Positions 27,904 through 36,134 of a DNA stretch of 64,000 nt are shown piece by piece. Position 1 is the stretch's first letter. Each line of letters starts with the position of its first letter. Below the pieces are notes generated by a model, which saw only the letters and a list, made by a program, of their open reading frames with translations, was not told where the DNA came from and made no database searches. The position numbers and the translations under genes were made by a program. Source of the stretch: Achromobacter sp. Root83 (GTDB taxonomy: Bacteria; Pseudomonadota; Gammaproteobacteria; Burkholderiales; Burkholderiaceae_B); assembly GCF_001428845.1 (NCBI RefSeq), contig NZ_LMIU01000005.1, positions 1,248-65,247 on the forward strand, written 5' to 3'.

Positions 27904-29318
27904 GGCGTCATCCTTGCCCGCATGGCCTCTTGCGGTGTCACCGCCGACAGACGGGCTTGCCAGTACGGGCGGAAAAGCGTCGCGGTTTCAGCGCGGCCAT
28001 CGGCGCGGCGCTCGGGGCGGGAAAAATAGGTTTCAGCGGCGCTGCTGACGGTGACGGCGCCGGTTTTGCCCAACGCGGCATAGCGGAACAATCCGACGGG
28101 CGCCGCCACCGCGCTGTCCGCATCCGTGGTCTTGAGCGCCGCCGCATCCAGGCTGACAGCCACCGCGAAGCGCAAGGGATCGCGAGCACGCGTCAGCGCC
28201 ACTTCGCGATAGGCGGGCAGACCGCCGCCCGGCCAACGTTGCGCCGATGCCATCGCATAGGAATTCGCCATGGGATTGGTGGCCCCGCTGAAAATGTCCC
28301 ATGACGTGGAATGTTCGACCCATCTCCAGAAATCTTCCTGCGAGAAGTCCGCCGGGGGTTCGTCCACATATTCCAGATCGCCGGGTGCCTTGCTCTTCTC
28401 GCCCTGGGCGGTTCCCCAGCCCATGGCATATTCGCGAAAATAGCAGCCCACCCAACGGTTTGACCGCAGCGCATGATAGGACTGGGTGTCCAACGCCCCC
28501 CAGCGCCCATCGGGCCCCAACCATGTGGAGCCTCGCCGCCGCAATTCATGGCGGTGCAACGGACAGCGCGGACTGACCATCCAGGCATTGCGGCGGGTAT
28601 GGCTGCGGCTGTCCAGAAATCCGTAACGCGCAACCGCCTGTTCCGTGGCGGGCCGCAAGCCTGCCTTGCGCGTGGAAACGCTGCGCTCCACGTAGCCCGG
28701 CCACCCGTCCGTCAGCAGGCGCAGCGTCACGGGCGAGGACCCCGCCCTGATGCCCTCGCCCACTCGCCCGCTGGACGGGAAATTGGCTGCCAGCACCTTG
28801 CGCATGATGCGTTCTCGAGACGCGGTCAGGTCCGCGACCGCCTCGCGCGCCGCGGCCTCCAGGACTTGATGCACGATCCGGTCATGCTGATCGAAAGCAC
28901 GAGCCAGCCGAGCCTCGGCGTCAGACGGCGCCTGAGCGGCCTGATAGGCAAGGCCCATATCCGGGCCGAACAGCATGGCGATCAGGCCGGCCGGCGGGTT
29001 GCCGCGGCTGCGTTGCGACTGCAAGGCACGAAGGTACTGCGCGGACGCGCCCAGCGTGACCAGATGCGCCATTGCGACCTGATGAGCGATCTGACTGCGG
29101 TTGATGTACGCGATGGCATTGAGTGCGCGCGCCTGCTCAAGTGCGCCGCTGTACGCGGCTGCGTCCGCCGCGTGGGTCAGGCGGCCGCGCGCCTCCACGG
29201 TCTGGCCCAGGTTGTACAGAACGACAAGGGAAGTCGCGGCGACTGCCACCATCAGCATGCCCAGGACCAGCGCCTGGCCTTGCTGATGGTTGGCCGCCAG
29301 GAACCGGGGCGCAGTCAA
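27900..29318 (-). CDS. TadG-like pilus assembly protein (Tad_N helix)
   Basis: The roughly 472-residue product begins with HQQGQALVLGMLMVAVA, the N-terminal membrane helix seen in TadE/G-like proteins, followed by a helical segment LTHAADAAAYSGALEQARAL common to the family, and a large periplasmic domain with several Cys and Trp residues. No von Willebrand A motif is visible, unlike classic TadG. The start is taken as the TTG at 29318, which overlaps the stop of the pilin-like gene (TTGA); the frame stays open upstream through that gene but without sense there. Confidence 0.8.
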   Translation of the reverse strand: MTAPRFLAANHQQGQALVLGMLMVAVAATSLVVLYNLGQTVEARGRLTHAADAAAYSGALEQARALNAIAYINRSQIAHQVAMAHLVTLGASAQYLRALQSQRSRGNPPAGLIAMLFGPDMGLAYQAAQAPSDAEARLARAFDQHDRIVHQVLEAAAREAVADLTASRERIMRKVLAANFPSSGRVGEGIRAGSSPVTLRLLTDGWPGYVERSVSTRKAGLRPATEQAVARYGFLDSRSHTRRNAWMVSPRCPLHRHELRRRGSTWLGPDGRWGALDTQSYHALRSNRWVGCYFREYAMGWGTAQGEKSKAPGDLEYVDEPPADFSQEDFWRWVEHSTSWDIFSGATNPMANSYAMASAQRWPGGGLPAYREVALTRARDPLRFAVAVSLDAAALKTTDADSAVAAPVGLFRYAALGKTGAVTVSSAAETYFSRPERRADGRAETATLFRPYWQARLSAVTPQEAMRARMTP

Positions 29319-29581
29319 TTTGCGTCCGCGGCGTTGCCGGTGAAGGACTTGAGCGAACGCGCCTTGGTCTGCGCCGCCGCCTTTTGCGCGGCCTGCTGCG
29401 CGGCGCGTGTTTGCGTGCCGCCATCCTCGCCGGCGAGCTCGCGCGCCATGGCCGCGGTCTGCGAACGCACGACTTGGCCAAAGTACTGATACACGGCGAT
29501 CGCGGCAACGGCCACCAGGGCCACGACCACGATGTACTCCGTCATGCCTTGTCCCAATTGACGCTTTCGATGCCCCATCAT
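29315..29581 (-). CDS. Flp-type pilin/pseudopilin, first gene of the Tad operon
   Basis: The 88-residue product carries a Flp cleavage motif: Gly10 followed by QGMTEY, with Glu at +5 and Tyr at +6, then the hydrophobic stretch IVVVALVAVAAIAVY. A tail of about 55 residues rich in Ala, Gln and Lys follows, longer than in most Flp major pilins. A GGAG site stands seven bases before the ATG at 29581. As no other pilin-like gene of this type is in the cluster, it is the candidate structural subunit. Confidence 0.85.
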   Translation of the reverse strand: MMGHRKRQLGQGMTEYIVVVALVAVAAIAVYQYFGQVVRSQTAAMARELAGEDGGTQTRAAQQAAQKAAAQTKARSLKSFTGNAADAN

Positions 29582-30054
29582 GTCTGCTCTCCGATGCAGT
29601 GAATGTGGAGCTCAGTGTCGCCATCGTGCGATTGACCGGCAATTCGTGGATGCCGAGGCGGACAAATCGATGCCGCCGCATTGACGGGGCGTAGGCATTC
29701 CTGCAGGGGAGAGAAAAAGGGCGATGCCGGGCCAGACCGGCCAGGACAATAGATAGCGCGTAGCGGTACAGACAGGGCGAACCAGCCCCATTTTTGGCTG
29801 AGGGTTTCCCCTATTGCCGGCCCTCTGGACCAGCAGTAGATTTGAGTTGCCGGGCTGTCTGACACCCATCGCGTGCGAAGCCGGGCAGGAGCGCCTCAGA
29901 CTCACCTTGAGCTGGGGCGCTCTTCCATTCCGGCCCTGAAATTACGGCCGTGAAATTCCAGCCAGGAGTCCCAACCTTTTGCCGTCGGCGGCGATAGCCG
30001 GGGCACCCTACGCCGACCTCCTGCTCGCTGCCCGGGTGTCCGCCTCACGCGATC
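29582..30054. promoter_or_regulatory. Region upstream of the Tad operon
   Basis: This 473-base gap separates the pilin-like gene from the next minus-strand gene and should contain the operon promoter. A short repeat GAAATT(A/C)C flanks the palindrome ACGGCCGT near 29940-29960. No clear promoter boxes or coding sequence are visible. Confidence 0.4.
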
Positions 30055-30813
30055 TCACGCTGCCCTATCGCCAGCGTCCGCCCTCAGTTCCCGATACGCC
30101 ACGGCACACATGGCCGTTGCCACCATGACCGAGACCACGCAAAAAACGATACCCAGCACGCTCTGCGCCAGCGATGCGCCAGACCTTTCCCACAGCAGGC
30201 GGCTCAGCGCAACGCGGGTCAGGACGGCCGAGCCAATCAGCATCAGTTGCATCCCCACCATCGGCCACACGCTGGTCCGAAGCGCCCCGCGTAGCCGCCG
30301 AAAGTCGTACTTCCCCGACACCGCCACGCTTGGCAGGCTTAGCGCGAAAGTGCCGATCAGATAAGGCAAGCCGCCCCACATCACCGCCCAGGCGGCAAAC
30401 ACGCAGGCGAAGAACAGCACGTCGCCGCCACGATTGTTCAACGCGATATACACAAGGAATGGCATCACATCATTCGCGGACACCAGCGCCACCGCCAAGG
30501 CACTGAACAGGACGATCAACAACAGGTACTTCCACCCCGCACCGCGCGGGCCCTCGGCGGCGTCATGTGCCGCGATACGCCTATGCCACGCCAGCGACAC
30601 GTGCACCAGCGTCAACAGATTTCCCGCGCAGATGACGGCCACGAATCCTGGTTGCACCAACTGAATCAACTTGGGCGTCAGCAGCACGAACGGCAGCGAC
30701 AGGACGAACAGGGCTAGTGACCAAGGCGCGGCGGTCATCATGACCCTGCCATGCTGCCGGATGGCGCTTGCCGTCAGTGTCACAAGGCGGCTTGCAGGGA
30801 GCTTTGTCGGCAC
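30055..30813 (-). CDS. Unknown multi-pass membrane protein
   Basis: I do not recognise a family. The 252-residue product has about six hydrophobic helices (near 27-47, 52-75, 95-115, 130-152, 190-210 and 220-242) with basic loops on one side, consistent with an inner-membrane protein. It lies upstream of the Tad operon on the same strand but is separated from it by 473 bases, and a role in pilus function cannot be claimed. Confidence 0.65.
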   Translation of the reverse strand: MPTKLPASRLVTLTASAIRQHGRVMMTAAPWSLALFVLSLPFVLLTPKLIQLVQPGFVAVICAGNLLTLVHVSLAWHRRIAAHDAAEGPRGAGWKYLLLIVLFSALAVALVSANDVMPFLVYIALNNRGGDVLFFACVFAAWAVMWGGLPYLIGTFALSLPSVAVSGKYDFRRLRGALRTSVWPMVGMQLMLIGSAVLTRVALSRLLWERSGASLAQSVLGIVFCVVSVMVATAMCAVAYRELRADAGDRAA

Positions 30814-30945
30814 GGAATTCCTTTGCGGATGAAGAGGGGACGGCCGAAAGCGTTATACATCATCCCGCATTTCCAGGTTCAAAACGCAGGCCCTTAGAAT
30901 GAGGTCATTGCGCGATCCTCTCACCCGCATGGAGGCGGGTTCACC

Positions 30946-31227
30946 ATGACCGAATCGATAAAGTATGTCGTTGTCTTGAGAAAGGGCTGCGAAACCGAAG
31001 TCATCTTTGGCGATGATCACGACGCAAAAGCGGGAAGCCGCGTAGCGCTCTATTGCACTGCGTTGGATTTGTCCGGCTTTCATGCGCGAGTCGTCCGTGT
31101 TCCTGCCCCCTCGAGCCAGGCGGCCGCGCAGGGCGCGGAGACACGGACGTATTGGTTCCCCACCTCGGATGTGGCCTTTGCGTTTGAAGTCAACGGCGGG
31201 GAACTGCCGACGGGATTTACCTCGTAA
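30946..31227 (+). CDS. Hypothetical 93-residue protein
   Basis: Not recognised. A GGAGG site stands upstream of the ATG at 30946. The acidic, soluble product has a beta-strand-like pattern (KYVVVLRKG, TEVIFGDD, SRVALYC) and two cysteines, with no signal peptide or membrane helix. It is divergent from the membrane protein gene before it. Confidence 0.6.
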   Translation: MTESIKYVVVLRKGCETEVIFGDDHDAKAGSRVALYCTALDLSGFHARVVRVPAPSSQAAAQGAETRTYWFPTSDVAFAFEVNGGELPTGFTS

Positions 31228-31269
31228 TCGCATAACGGCGGCGCGTTATCGCGCACGCCAGCCGCTGAA

Positions 31270-31467
31270 TCAAGGCCCCTTCTCCCGAGCCGCCGAGGGG
31301 GGCTGGACCAGTTCTATTGCATCGTCCGGTCCATTGCCGCCCACGCTCAGCAGGGCATTGTGCGCCTTGCACGCAGGACACTCGAAATAGCAGCCCTCGT
31401 GCGCGTCGGTCTCGATCGGCGCGTCCTGCTGGTCAACTTTGCAGCCACATTGTGTACAGGTCCACAT
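31270..31467 (-). CDS. Small zinc-ribbon protein
   Basis: The 65-residue product begins MWTCTQCGCKVD and has a second pair in FECPACKAHN, giving two CxxC knuckles spaced as in a zinc ribbon. The start at 31467 is supported by a strong AGGAGG site five bases upstream. The C-terminal half is acidic and probably unstructured. A partner is not evident; it could bind nucleic acid or protein. Confidence 0.7.
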   Translation of the reverse strand: MWTCTQCGCKVDQQDAPIETDAHEGCYFECPACKAHNALLSVGGNGPDDAIELVQPPSAAREKGP

Positions 31468-31710
31468 AGCACCCTCCTGCCAATGTGACTTCATCATAGC
31501 GCCGGGCCGGAACAGAAGAAAGACAGGCGCGGCGGCCCCGCCCGGAGCGCGGCTTGCGCTGCCGCGCAAAGCGGCCCCTCAAAGCTCGGCCGTGGCCGAG
31601 GTTGTTACCGCCCTATATTTTTTTGACGCCGGTTGAACTACCGTTAGACAAGCGGTGTGCAGAGGTCAGGGAGGACGCGCCGCTGCCCTTACATGCCTCC
31701 GGAGGGACCC

Positions 31711-33186
31711 ATGCTCATGGTCATCCTCAGAACCCGATGTGCGGGCGCCGGAACGCGTTCGGCGTGCCGTATGGCATGCGGCATCGCGTTGTTGTGGGCA
31801 TTGACGCTGGTTAGCGCCTGGGGCGAAACCACTCCGGCGTCCGGCGCTCAGCGATCTGCCGTCGTGCTGTCCCTGGACGGCATCGTGGGCCCCGCCACGG
31901 CGGATTACCTGATCCGTGGCCTGGCTGCCGCGCACGAACAGAATGCGGCGCTGGTCGTGGTGCGCATTGACACACCCGGCGGACTCGACGCCTCGATGCG
32001 CGACATCATCCGCGCGATCCTCGCCTCGCCGGTTCCCGTGGTCTCGTACGTAAGCCCCAACGGGTCCCGTGCCGCCAGCGCAGGCACCTACATCCTCTAT
32101 GCCAGCCATATCGCGGCAATGGCGCCCGCGACGAATCTGGGGGCCGCGACGCCGGTCGCGCTTGGCGGCGGATTTCCGCAGCCCGCGGACAAGGAGCCTG
32201 GCTCCGCGGAGAAACCCGGCGACCAATCGGACGCGCCATCCGACCGCAAGCCGCGTCCCGCAGCCCCCAAAGACGCAAGCGAATCCAAAGCGATCAACGA
32301 CGCGGTCGCGTATATCCGCGCATTGGCCGCCCTGCGCGCCCGCAACGCCGACTGGGCGGAACAGGCCGTCCGTTCCGCGGCCAGCCTGTCAGCGGGCGAA
32401 GCGCGTGCGCAGAACGTGATTGATCTGATCGCCGACGACATACCGGATCTTCTGGCAAAGGCGGACGGGCGAATAGTCAGAGTCGGCAACAGCGATGTGC
32501 AGGTGCATAGCAAAGGGCTGCAACTGCAGCACAGAGAACCCGATTGGCGCACGCGGGTTCTGAGCGTCATCACGAACCCCAACCTGGCCCTCATGCTTCT
32601 GATGGTGGGCGTGTACGGACTGATCTTCGAGTTCATGAGCCCCGGCGCCGTTTTTCCTGGCGTCATCGGCGCCATCTGTCTGCTGGTCGGCCTGTATGCC
32701 CTGTCCGCGCTGCCGGTGACCTATGCCGGGCTCGCCCTGGTCTTGCTTGGCGCGGTGCTGATGGTGGCGGAGATATTCACGCCCTCGATCGGAATCCTGG
32801 GGATAGGAGGCGCAATCTCCTTCGTCCTCGGTTCCATCCTGCTCATCGACACGGATGTGCCAGTGTATGAAGTATCGCTTCCACTCGTGGCGGGGGTGGC
32901 GATAGTCAGCCTGGCAATGACTTTCCTCATCGGCCGGCTGGCCCTGCGGTCGCGCCGCGTGCCCATCGTCAGCGGGGCCGAGGCGCTGATCGGCCAGCAC
33001 ATCAAGGTTCTGAGCTGGGAAGGAGCGCATGGCCACGTATCCGCGGCAGGCGAGCGCTGGCGTGCCGTCGGCCCGGATGGCCTGAGGCCCGGCGACACGG
33101 TCGTGATCGCAGCCGTCCAGGGCGTGACCCTGCACGTCCTGGCTGACACCAGCCATGCTCCGCCAGGTCCCTCCCGGGATCGGTGA
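31711..33186 (+). CDS. NfeD-family membrane serine protease (ClpP-class, long form)
   Basis: The 491-residue product is the long NfeD type: a signal or anchor helix, a ClpP-like protease domain (about 45-240) with VVVRIDTPGG and the nucleophile region SRAASAGTYIL, the putative catalytic lysine in ESKAINDAVAYI, then four membrane helices (about 275-410) and a C-terminal OB-fold NfeD domain. Archaeal relatives cut the hydrophobic end of stomatin; the slipin gene 42 bases downstream fits that pairing. An acidic/Pro-rich insert (about 165-195) interrupts the protease domain. The ATG at 31711 has GGAGG five bases upstream; ATGs at 31693 and 31717 are alternatives. Confidence 0.9.
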   Translation: MLMVILRTRCAGAGTRSACRMACGIALLWALTLVSAWGETTPASGAQRSAVVLSLDGIVGPATADYLIRGLAAAHEQNAALVVVRIDTPGGLDASMRDIIRAILASPVPVVSYVSPNGSRAASAGTYILYASHIAAMAPATNLGAATPVALGGGFPQPADKEPGSAEKPGDQSDAPSDRKPRPAAPKDASESKAINDAVAYIRALAALRARNADWAEQAVRSAASLSAGEARAQNVIDLIADDIPDLLAKADGRIVRVGNSDVQVHSKGLQLQHREPDWRTRVLSVITNPNLALMLLMVGVYGLIFEFMSPGAVFPGVIGAICLLVGLYALSALPVTYAGLALVLLGAVLMVAEIFTPSIGILGIGGAISFVLGSILLIDTDVPVYEVSLPLVAGVAIVSLAMTFLIGRLALRSRRVPIVSGAEALIGQHIKVLSWEGAHGHVSAAGERWRAVGPDGLRPGDTVVIAAVQGVTLHVLADTSHAPPGPSRDR

Positions 33187-33228
33187 AGCCTGCCCCCCAA
33201 ACGCCGCACCTTACTTCCGGAGCTCGCC

Positions 33229-34005
33229 ATGTTGATGCAACTAGCCTTCTACGGTCCCATTCTTGTCTTGATTGCCGGCTTGTTCGCACTGTCGGTTCGT
33301 ATCTTGCGCGAATACGAACGTGGCGTGATTTTCACGTTGGGCCGCTTCACGGGCGTCAAGGGCCCGGGGCTGATCCTGCTGATCCCGGTTGTCCAGCAAA
33401 TGGTGCGGGTAGACCAGCGCATGAGCGTATTCGACGTCCCCAGCCAGGACGTCATATCGCGAGACAACGTGTCCGTGAAGGTGAACGCCGTCATCTACTT
33501 TCGCGTGATCGATCCGGAGCGCTCGGTGATCCAGGTTGAGAACTTCCGGCAAGCCACCAGCGAACTGGCGCAGACGACACTGCGCTCCGTGTTGGGAAAG
33601 CACGATCTGGACGAAATGCTCTCCGAGCGCGACAAGCTGAACAATGACGTGCAGGAAATTCTCGACTCGCAGACCGATGCCTGGGGCATCAAGGTGGCGA
33701 ACGTGGAGATCAAGCACATCGACCTCAATGAGAGCATGGTCCGCGTCATCGCCCGGCAGGCCGAAGCCGAACGCGAAAGGCGCGCCAAGATCATCCATGC
33801 CGAAGGGGAAGAACAGGCGGCCCAAATGTTGCTGAACGCCGCGCGCACGCTTGCCCAGCAACCGGAGGCGATGCAGTTGCGCTATCTGAGCACGCTCGCC
33901 ATGATAGGCACGCAGAACAACTCGACCATTGTGTTCCCGTTTCCCACGGAGCTTGGACAGGTGCTCAGGGGATTGGCGGGGAATCCTCAGGCAGACACCC
34001 ACTAG
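33229..34005 (+). CDS. Slipin (stomatin-like SPFH protein)
   Basis: The 258-residue product has an N-terminal membrane hairpin (about 4-24) and an SPFH domain with [33 protein letters not shown] and [13 protein letters not shown], then a charged coiled-coil stretch [17 protein letters not shown]. Slipins form membrane-bound oligomers that organise lipid domains; together with the NfeD protease upstream it makes the common nfeD-slipin pair. The C-terminal hydrophobic end [13 protein letters not shown] is kept. Confidence 0.92.
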   Translation: MLMQLAFYGPILVLIAGLFALSVRILREYERGVIFTLGRFTGVKGPGLILLIPVVQQMVRVDQRMSVFDVPSQDVISRDNVSVKVNAVIYFRVIDPERSVIQVENFRQATSELAQTTLRSVLGKHDLDEMLSERDKLNNDVQEILDSQTDAWGIKVANVEIKHIDLNESMVRVIARQAEAERERRAKIIHAEGEEQAAQMLLNAARTLAQQPEAMQLRYLSTLAMIGTQNNSTIVFPFPTELGQVLRGLAGNPQADTH

Positions 34006-34034
34006 GCGGGACGCCCCGCGCAACAGGAGGCAAG

Positions 34035-34256
34035 ATGAAGACCCAGATCAGTTTCAAGAAGACCAATGGCTCCGATGGAGTCGCCCTGTTGGATGGCGAC
34101 GCATCCAGCATCCTGCAGGCCAAGAGAGAATTGGCCAACAAGCTTGACCTCCCCGCCGCGGGATCTAGTTCCTCCGAGACCGAAGCCCTGGACGCTCGGC
34201 TTCGCCACGGCGGGATTGATCCTGACTCGCTGAAGATCCATCACGTCAGCGAATAG
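34035..34256 (+). CDS. Hypothetical 73-residue soluble protein
   Basis: Not recognised. A strong AGGAGG ribosome site precedes the ATG at 34035, 29 bases after the slipin stop, so it may share the nfeD-slipin transcript. The product is small, charged and without signal or membrane segment, with a helical middle (SILQAKRELANKLDL) and a serine cluster. Confidence 0.6.
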   Translation: MKTQISFKKTNGSDGVALLDGDASSILQAKRELANKLDLPAAGSSSSETEALDARLRHGGIDPDSLKIHHVSE

Positions 34257-34318
34257 CCGACATCAAATGGCCCTGTGATCAGCGTGAAGCAGGGCTCAGG
34301 CGCCGCGGCCGATTCGGG

Positions 34319-34555
34319 TCAGTTGCCCGAGCTGCGGCGTAGCTTATCGGACGACGCCTTGTTCAGGCGTTTTGCTTCTTCCTCGGCATAGTCCTCTTCC
34401 CCTGCCTCGTACCCCCCTTCGTACAGGCAACTGCTGCGGCTCCACTTGCACTCATCCGAGCGGCTCGAACCCCCTAGACCGACCCAAGAGCACCCGGAAC
34501 CCAGGACGAAAAGAAGCAATGCAATACCGCAACGGCTCAACATTTGAACGGACAT
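34319..34555 (-). CDS. Small putative lipoprotein
   Basis: The 78-residue product has a short basic N-terminus, a hydrophobic run and a lipobox LGSGC, followed by a Gly/Ser-rich and then very acidic stretch (YEAGEEDYAEEEA). Two more cysteines (KWSRSSC and DEC) lie just after the anchor. AGGAAA lies close before the ATG at 34555; the ATG at 34543 is an alternative. No family is recognised. Confidence 0.65.
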   Translation of the reverse strand: MSVQMLSRCGIALLLFVLGSGCSWVGLGGSSRSDECKWSRSSCLYEGGYEAGEEDYAEEEAKRLNKASSDKLRRSSGN

Positions 34556-34808
34556 TTTCCTCGCTTTACAAAGATGCTGTAGCTGTCTTTATAACAAGCT
34601 CGGATTTCGTTCCTGGCGACAGGCGCTACGCATAGCACGCACGGCCGGTCTTTCCGCGCCCGATGAAGGCGTCTACGCCTGAGCCCCGGGTCAGCGAGTC
34701 AGTTAGAGATCCTTGCTGAGGATGTAGCCAAACGACGGATGTACAGAACCGGCCGCCGGACGCGAAAATCATAGGCTAATCCTAGTAAAACAAAATAGGA
34801 GATGCAAA

Positions 34809-35039
34809 ATGCCGGCAAACCAAGTCAAGCGCCCCATTGCTGTCGTAGCGATCGCGGACGACGGTACAAGATACCGTATAGAGCGGCGGGCCCGCGCCCT
34901 GCCAGGGGACAAAGGCGTAAGCGCCTTCTTCTATTGCTGCCTCCCGGATGGCCAATCCGTCGGCTGGTTGGGATACGGTCAATATCAGCTCCCTGATGGC
35001 ACGGTGGTGCAAACACCCACTTCCGGGCTTAACGCCTAG
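34809..35039 (+). CDS. Hypothetical 76-residue protein
   Basis: Not recognised. AGGAG stands seven bases before the ATG at 34809, and a terminator hairpin follows its stop within ten bases, so this looks like a genuine single-gene unit. The product is soluble, with a beta-rich pattern (DGTRYRIERRAR, GQSVGWLGYGQYQL) and adjacent cysteines in FYCCLPDG. Confidence 0.6.
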   Translation: MPANQVKRPIAVVAIADDGTRYRIERRARALPGDKGVSAFFYCCLPDGQSVGWLGYGQYQLPDGTVVQTPTSGLNA

Positions 35040-35048
35040 CGCGGTAGT

Positions 35049-35086
35049 CAAAAGGCCCGCTCGGCTTTCGCTGGCGGGCCCTTTTG
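35049..35086 (+). terminator. Terminator after the 76-residue protein gene
   Basis: A stem of AAAAGGCCCGC with GCGGGCCCTTTT (one bulged base) and a 13-base loop, ending in a T run. The A run on the left side makes it usable in both directions. Confidence 0.75.
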
Positions 35087-35100
35087 GGGCGACTTCCTAG

Positions 35101-35178
35101 AACGAAACAGCCGCCATTGCTGGCGGCTGTAGGTACCTGATTGCTCAGGATTTTGGTAGCCCCCCCGAGAGTCGAACT
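35101..35178. repeat. Displaced attachment-site copy (tRNA 3' end plus terminator)
   Basis: The first 53 bases (35101-35153) are identical to 36516-36568 and the next 25 (35154-35178) match the 3' 25 bases of the CAU tRNA gene (36572-36596) with one difference. It includes a second copy of the tRNA terminator hairpin (35107-35130). Because the full tRNA is at the other end, this is the 3' end displaced by integration. Confidence 0.88.
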
Positions 35179-35207
35179 AGTACCTTTTCACCAGAAATTC
35201 GACTGGT

Positions 35208-35227
35208 TTACGTCAAGATTACGTCAA
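35208..35227. repeat. Arm-type direct repeats near the left end of the element
   Basis: TTACGTCAA occurs twice, at 35208-35216 and 35219-35227, 11 bases (one helical turn) apart. The same pair (ACGTCAA) occurs at 36485-36502 inside the opposite end, which is where tyrosine integrases bind arm sites. Confidence 0.55.
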
Positions 35228-35296
35228 GCTCTCACCAAACCGCCATGCACGCGGCCTGCAGCTTTCGACGAGATCACCCCGCCCGTTCTTTTAAAT

Positions 35297-35761
35297 TCAG
35301 CGGGCGCCGGCCGGATGGCGAGTATCGGCTTTACTGTTTCCACGGTTGATGGTCGTCGTGTCGTGGCCGCCGCTTAGGTTGGAAGTACTTCGGGAGGTGG
35401 TGCCATCGCTGTAGCTCGTGTCGTAGCCACCGCTCAAGTTGGAGGTACTGCGCGAGTTTCGCCCATCGCTGTAAGTCGTGTCGTAACCGCCACTCAGGTT
35501 GGACGTGCTCCGGGAGGTGGTTCCGTCGCCGTAGCTCGTGTCTAAGCCACCGCTCAAGTTGGATGTGCTGCGCGAAGTCCGCCCATCGCTGTAGACCGTG
35601 TCGTAGCCTCCACTCAGATTGGACGTACTCCGAGAGGTGGTGCCGTCGCCATAGGTGCAATCTTGCCCACCCGACAGATTGGACGTGCATCTTTCCGCCT
35701 GGGCGGCCGAGGCTGCGAACACGGAAAGCACGACGAAAGACAATATGGATGTGAGTTTCAT
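35297..35761 (-). CDS. Exported protein of six 20-residue tandem repeats
   Basis: The 154-residue product has a clear signal peptide (cleavage after the AQA near residue 22) and then six copies of a 20-residue unit with consensus STSNLSGGYDTxYxDGxTSR (about residues 25-144). The first copy has two cysteines in place of Ser and Thr. The tail is short and basic. An AGGAAC site lies five bases before the ATG. It is the only intact gene inside the integrative-element scar. The Gly/Ser/Asp/Tyr-rich unit suggests an extended or beta-stacked surface or periplasmic protein; function unknown. Confidence 0.75.
   Translation of the reverse strand: MKLTSILSFVVLSVFAASAAQAERCTSNLSGGQDCTYGDGTTSRSTSNLSGGYDTVYSDGRTSRSTSNLSGGLDTSYGDGTTSRSTSNLSGGYDTTYSDGRNSRSTSNLSGGYDTSYSDGTTSRSTSNLSGGHDTTTINRGNSKADTRHPAGAR
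35330..35689 (-). repeat. Six tandem 60-bp coding repeats
   Basis: The six units of the exported repeat protein are direct 60-bp repeats. On the plus strand the motif CTCA(A/G)(G/A)TTGGA recurs every 60 bases. Ends of the units alternate between GDGTTSR and SDGR(T/N)SR, indicating a 120-bp higher-order period and past expansion by unequal exchange. Confidence 0.8.
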
Positions 35762-36134
35762 TTTGTTCCTATGGCATGAAGGCCGATGTCGTCATCGCCG
35801 CGTTGTTGTGCGGCGTGGCAACCACCATAGGCGACTATTCCAACGGGGGGATGCGCGTGTTTTGCGCAAGGCGATTTCAGCCGATTTCGGGGCGATTCAG
35901 CCTGTTTCCGGGCCACATTTTCCGTGCTCCCGTCCTGCCTGCCGGCGTAGAAATTCAATTGTTTCTATTGTCGCCAAGCGCCGGCGACCTAGGCATCGGC
36001 ATGGCAATGTTTGATGCGACTTGGGCGGCAGAGCACTGCGTTGCGCTGATCGACATTTTCCGGACCCGCCGTGCCGTGTCGCCGCCACCCATTGGCTTTC
36101 TTATCATCCTGCTGCCGATAAAGCTCGGCGTTCT
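35762..36134. other. Element interior without a supported gene
   Basis: Between the repeat protein and the integrase remnant no reading frame with a recognisable product is seen. It holds a doublet of a 21-base motif at 35872-35913 (CGATTTCAGCCGATTTCGGG followed by a near copy), which resembles the repeated terminal boxes of IS21-type elements. Confidence 0.4.

Noticed and set aside
29578-29905. Two overlapping minus-strand frames upstream of the Tad pilin gene
   Set aside because: No ribosome sites, different frames covering the same bases, no recognisable product; more likely leader sequence.
35330-35689. CRISPR array
   Set aside because: The 60-bp units are contiguous coding repeats without spacers.
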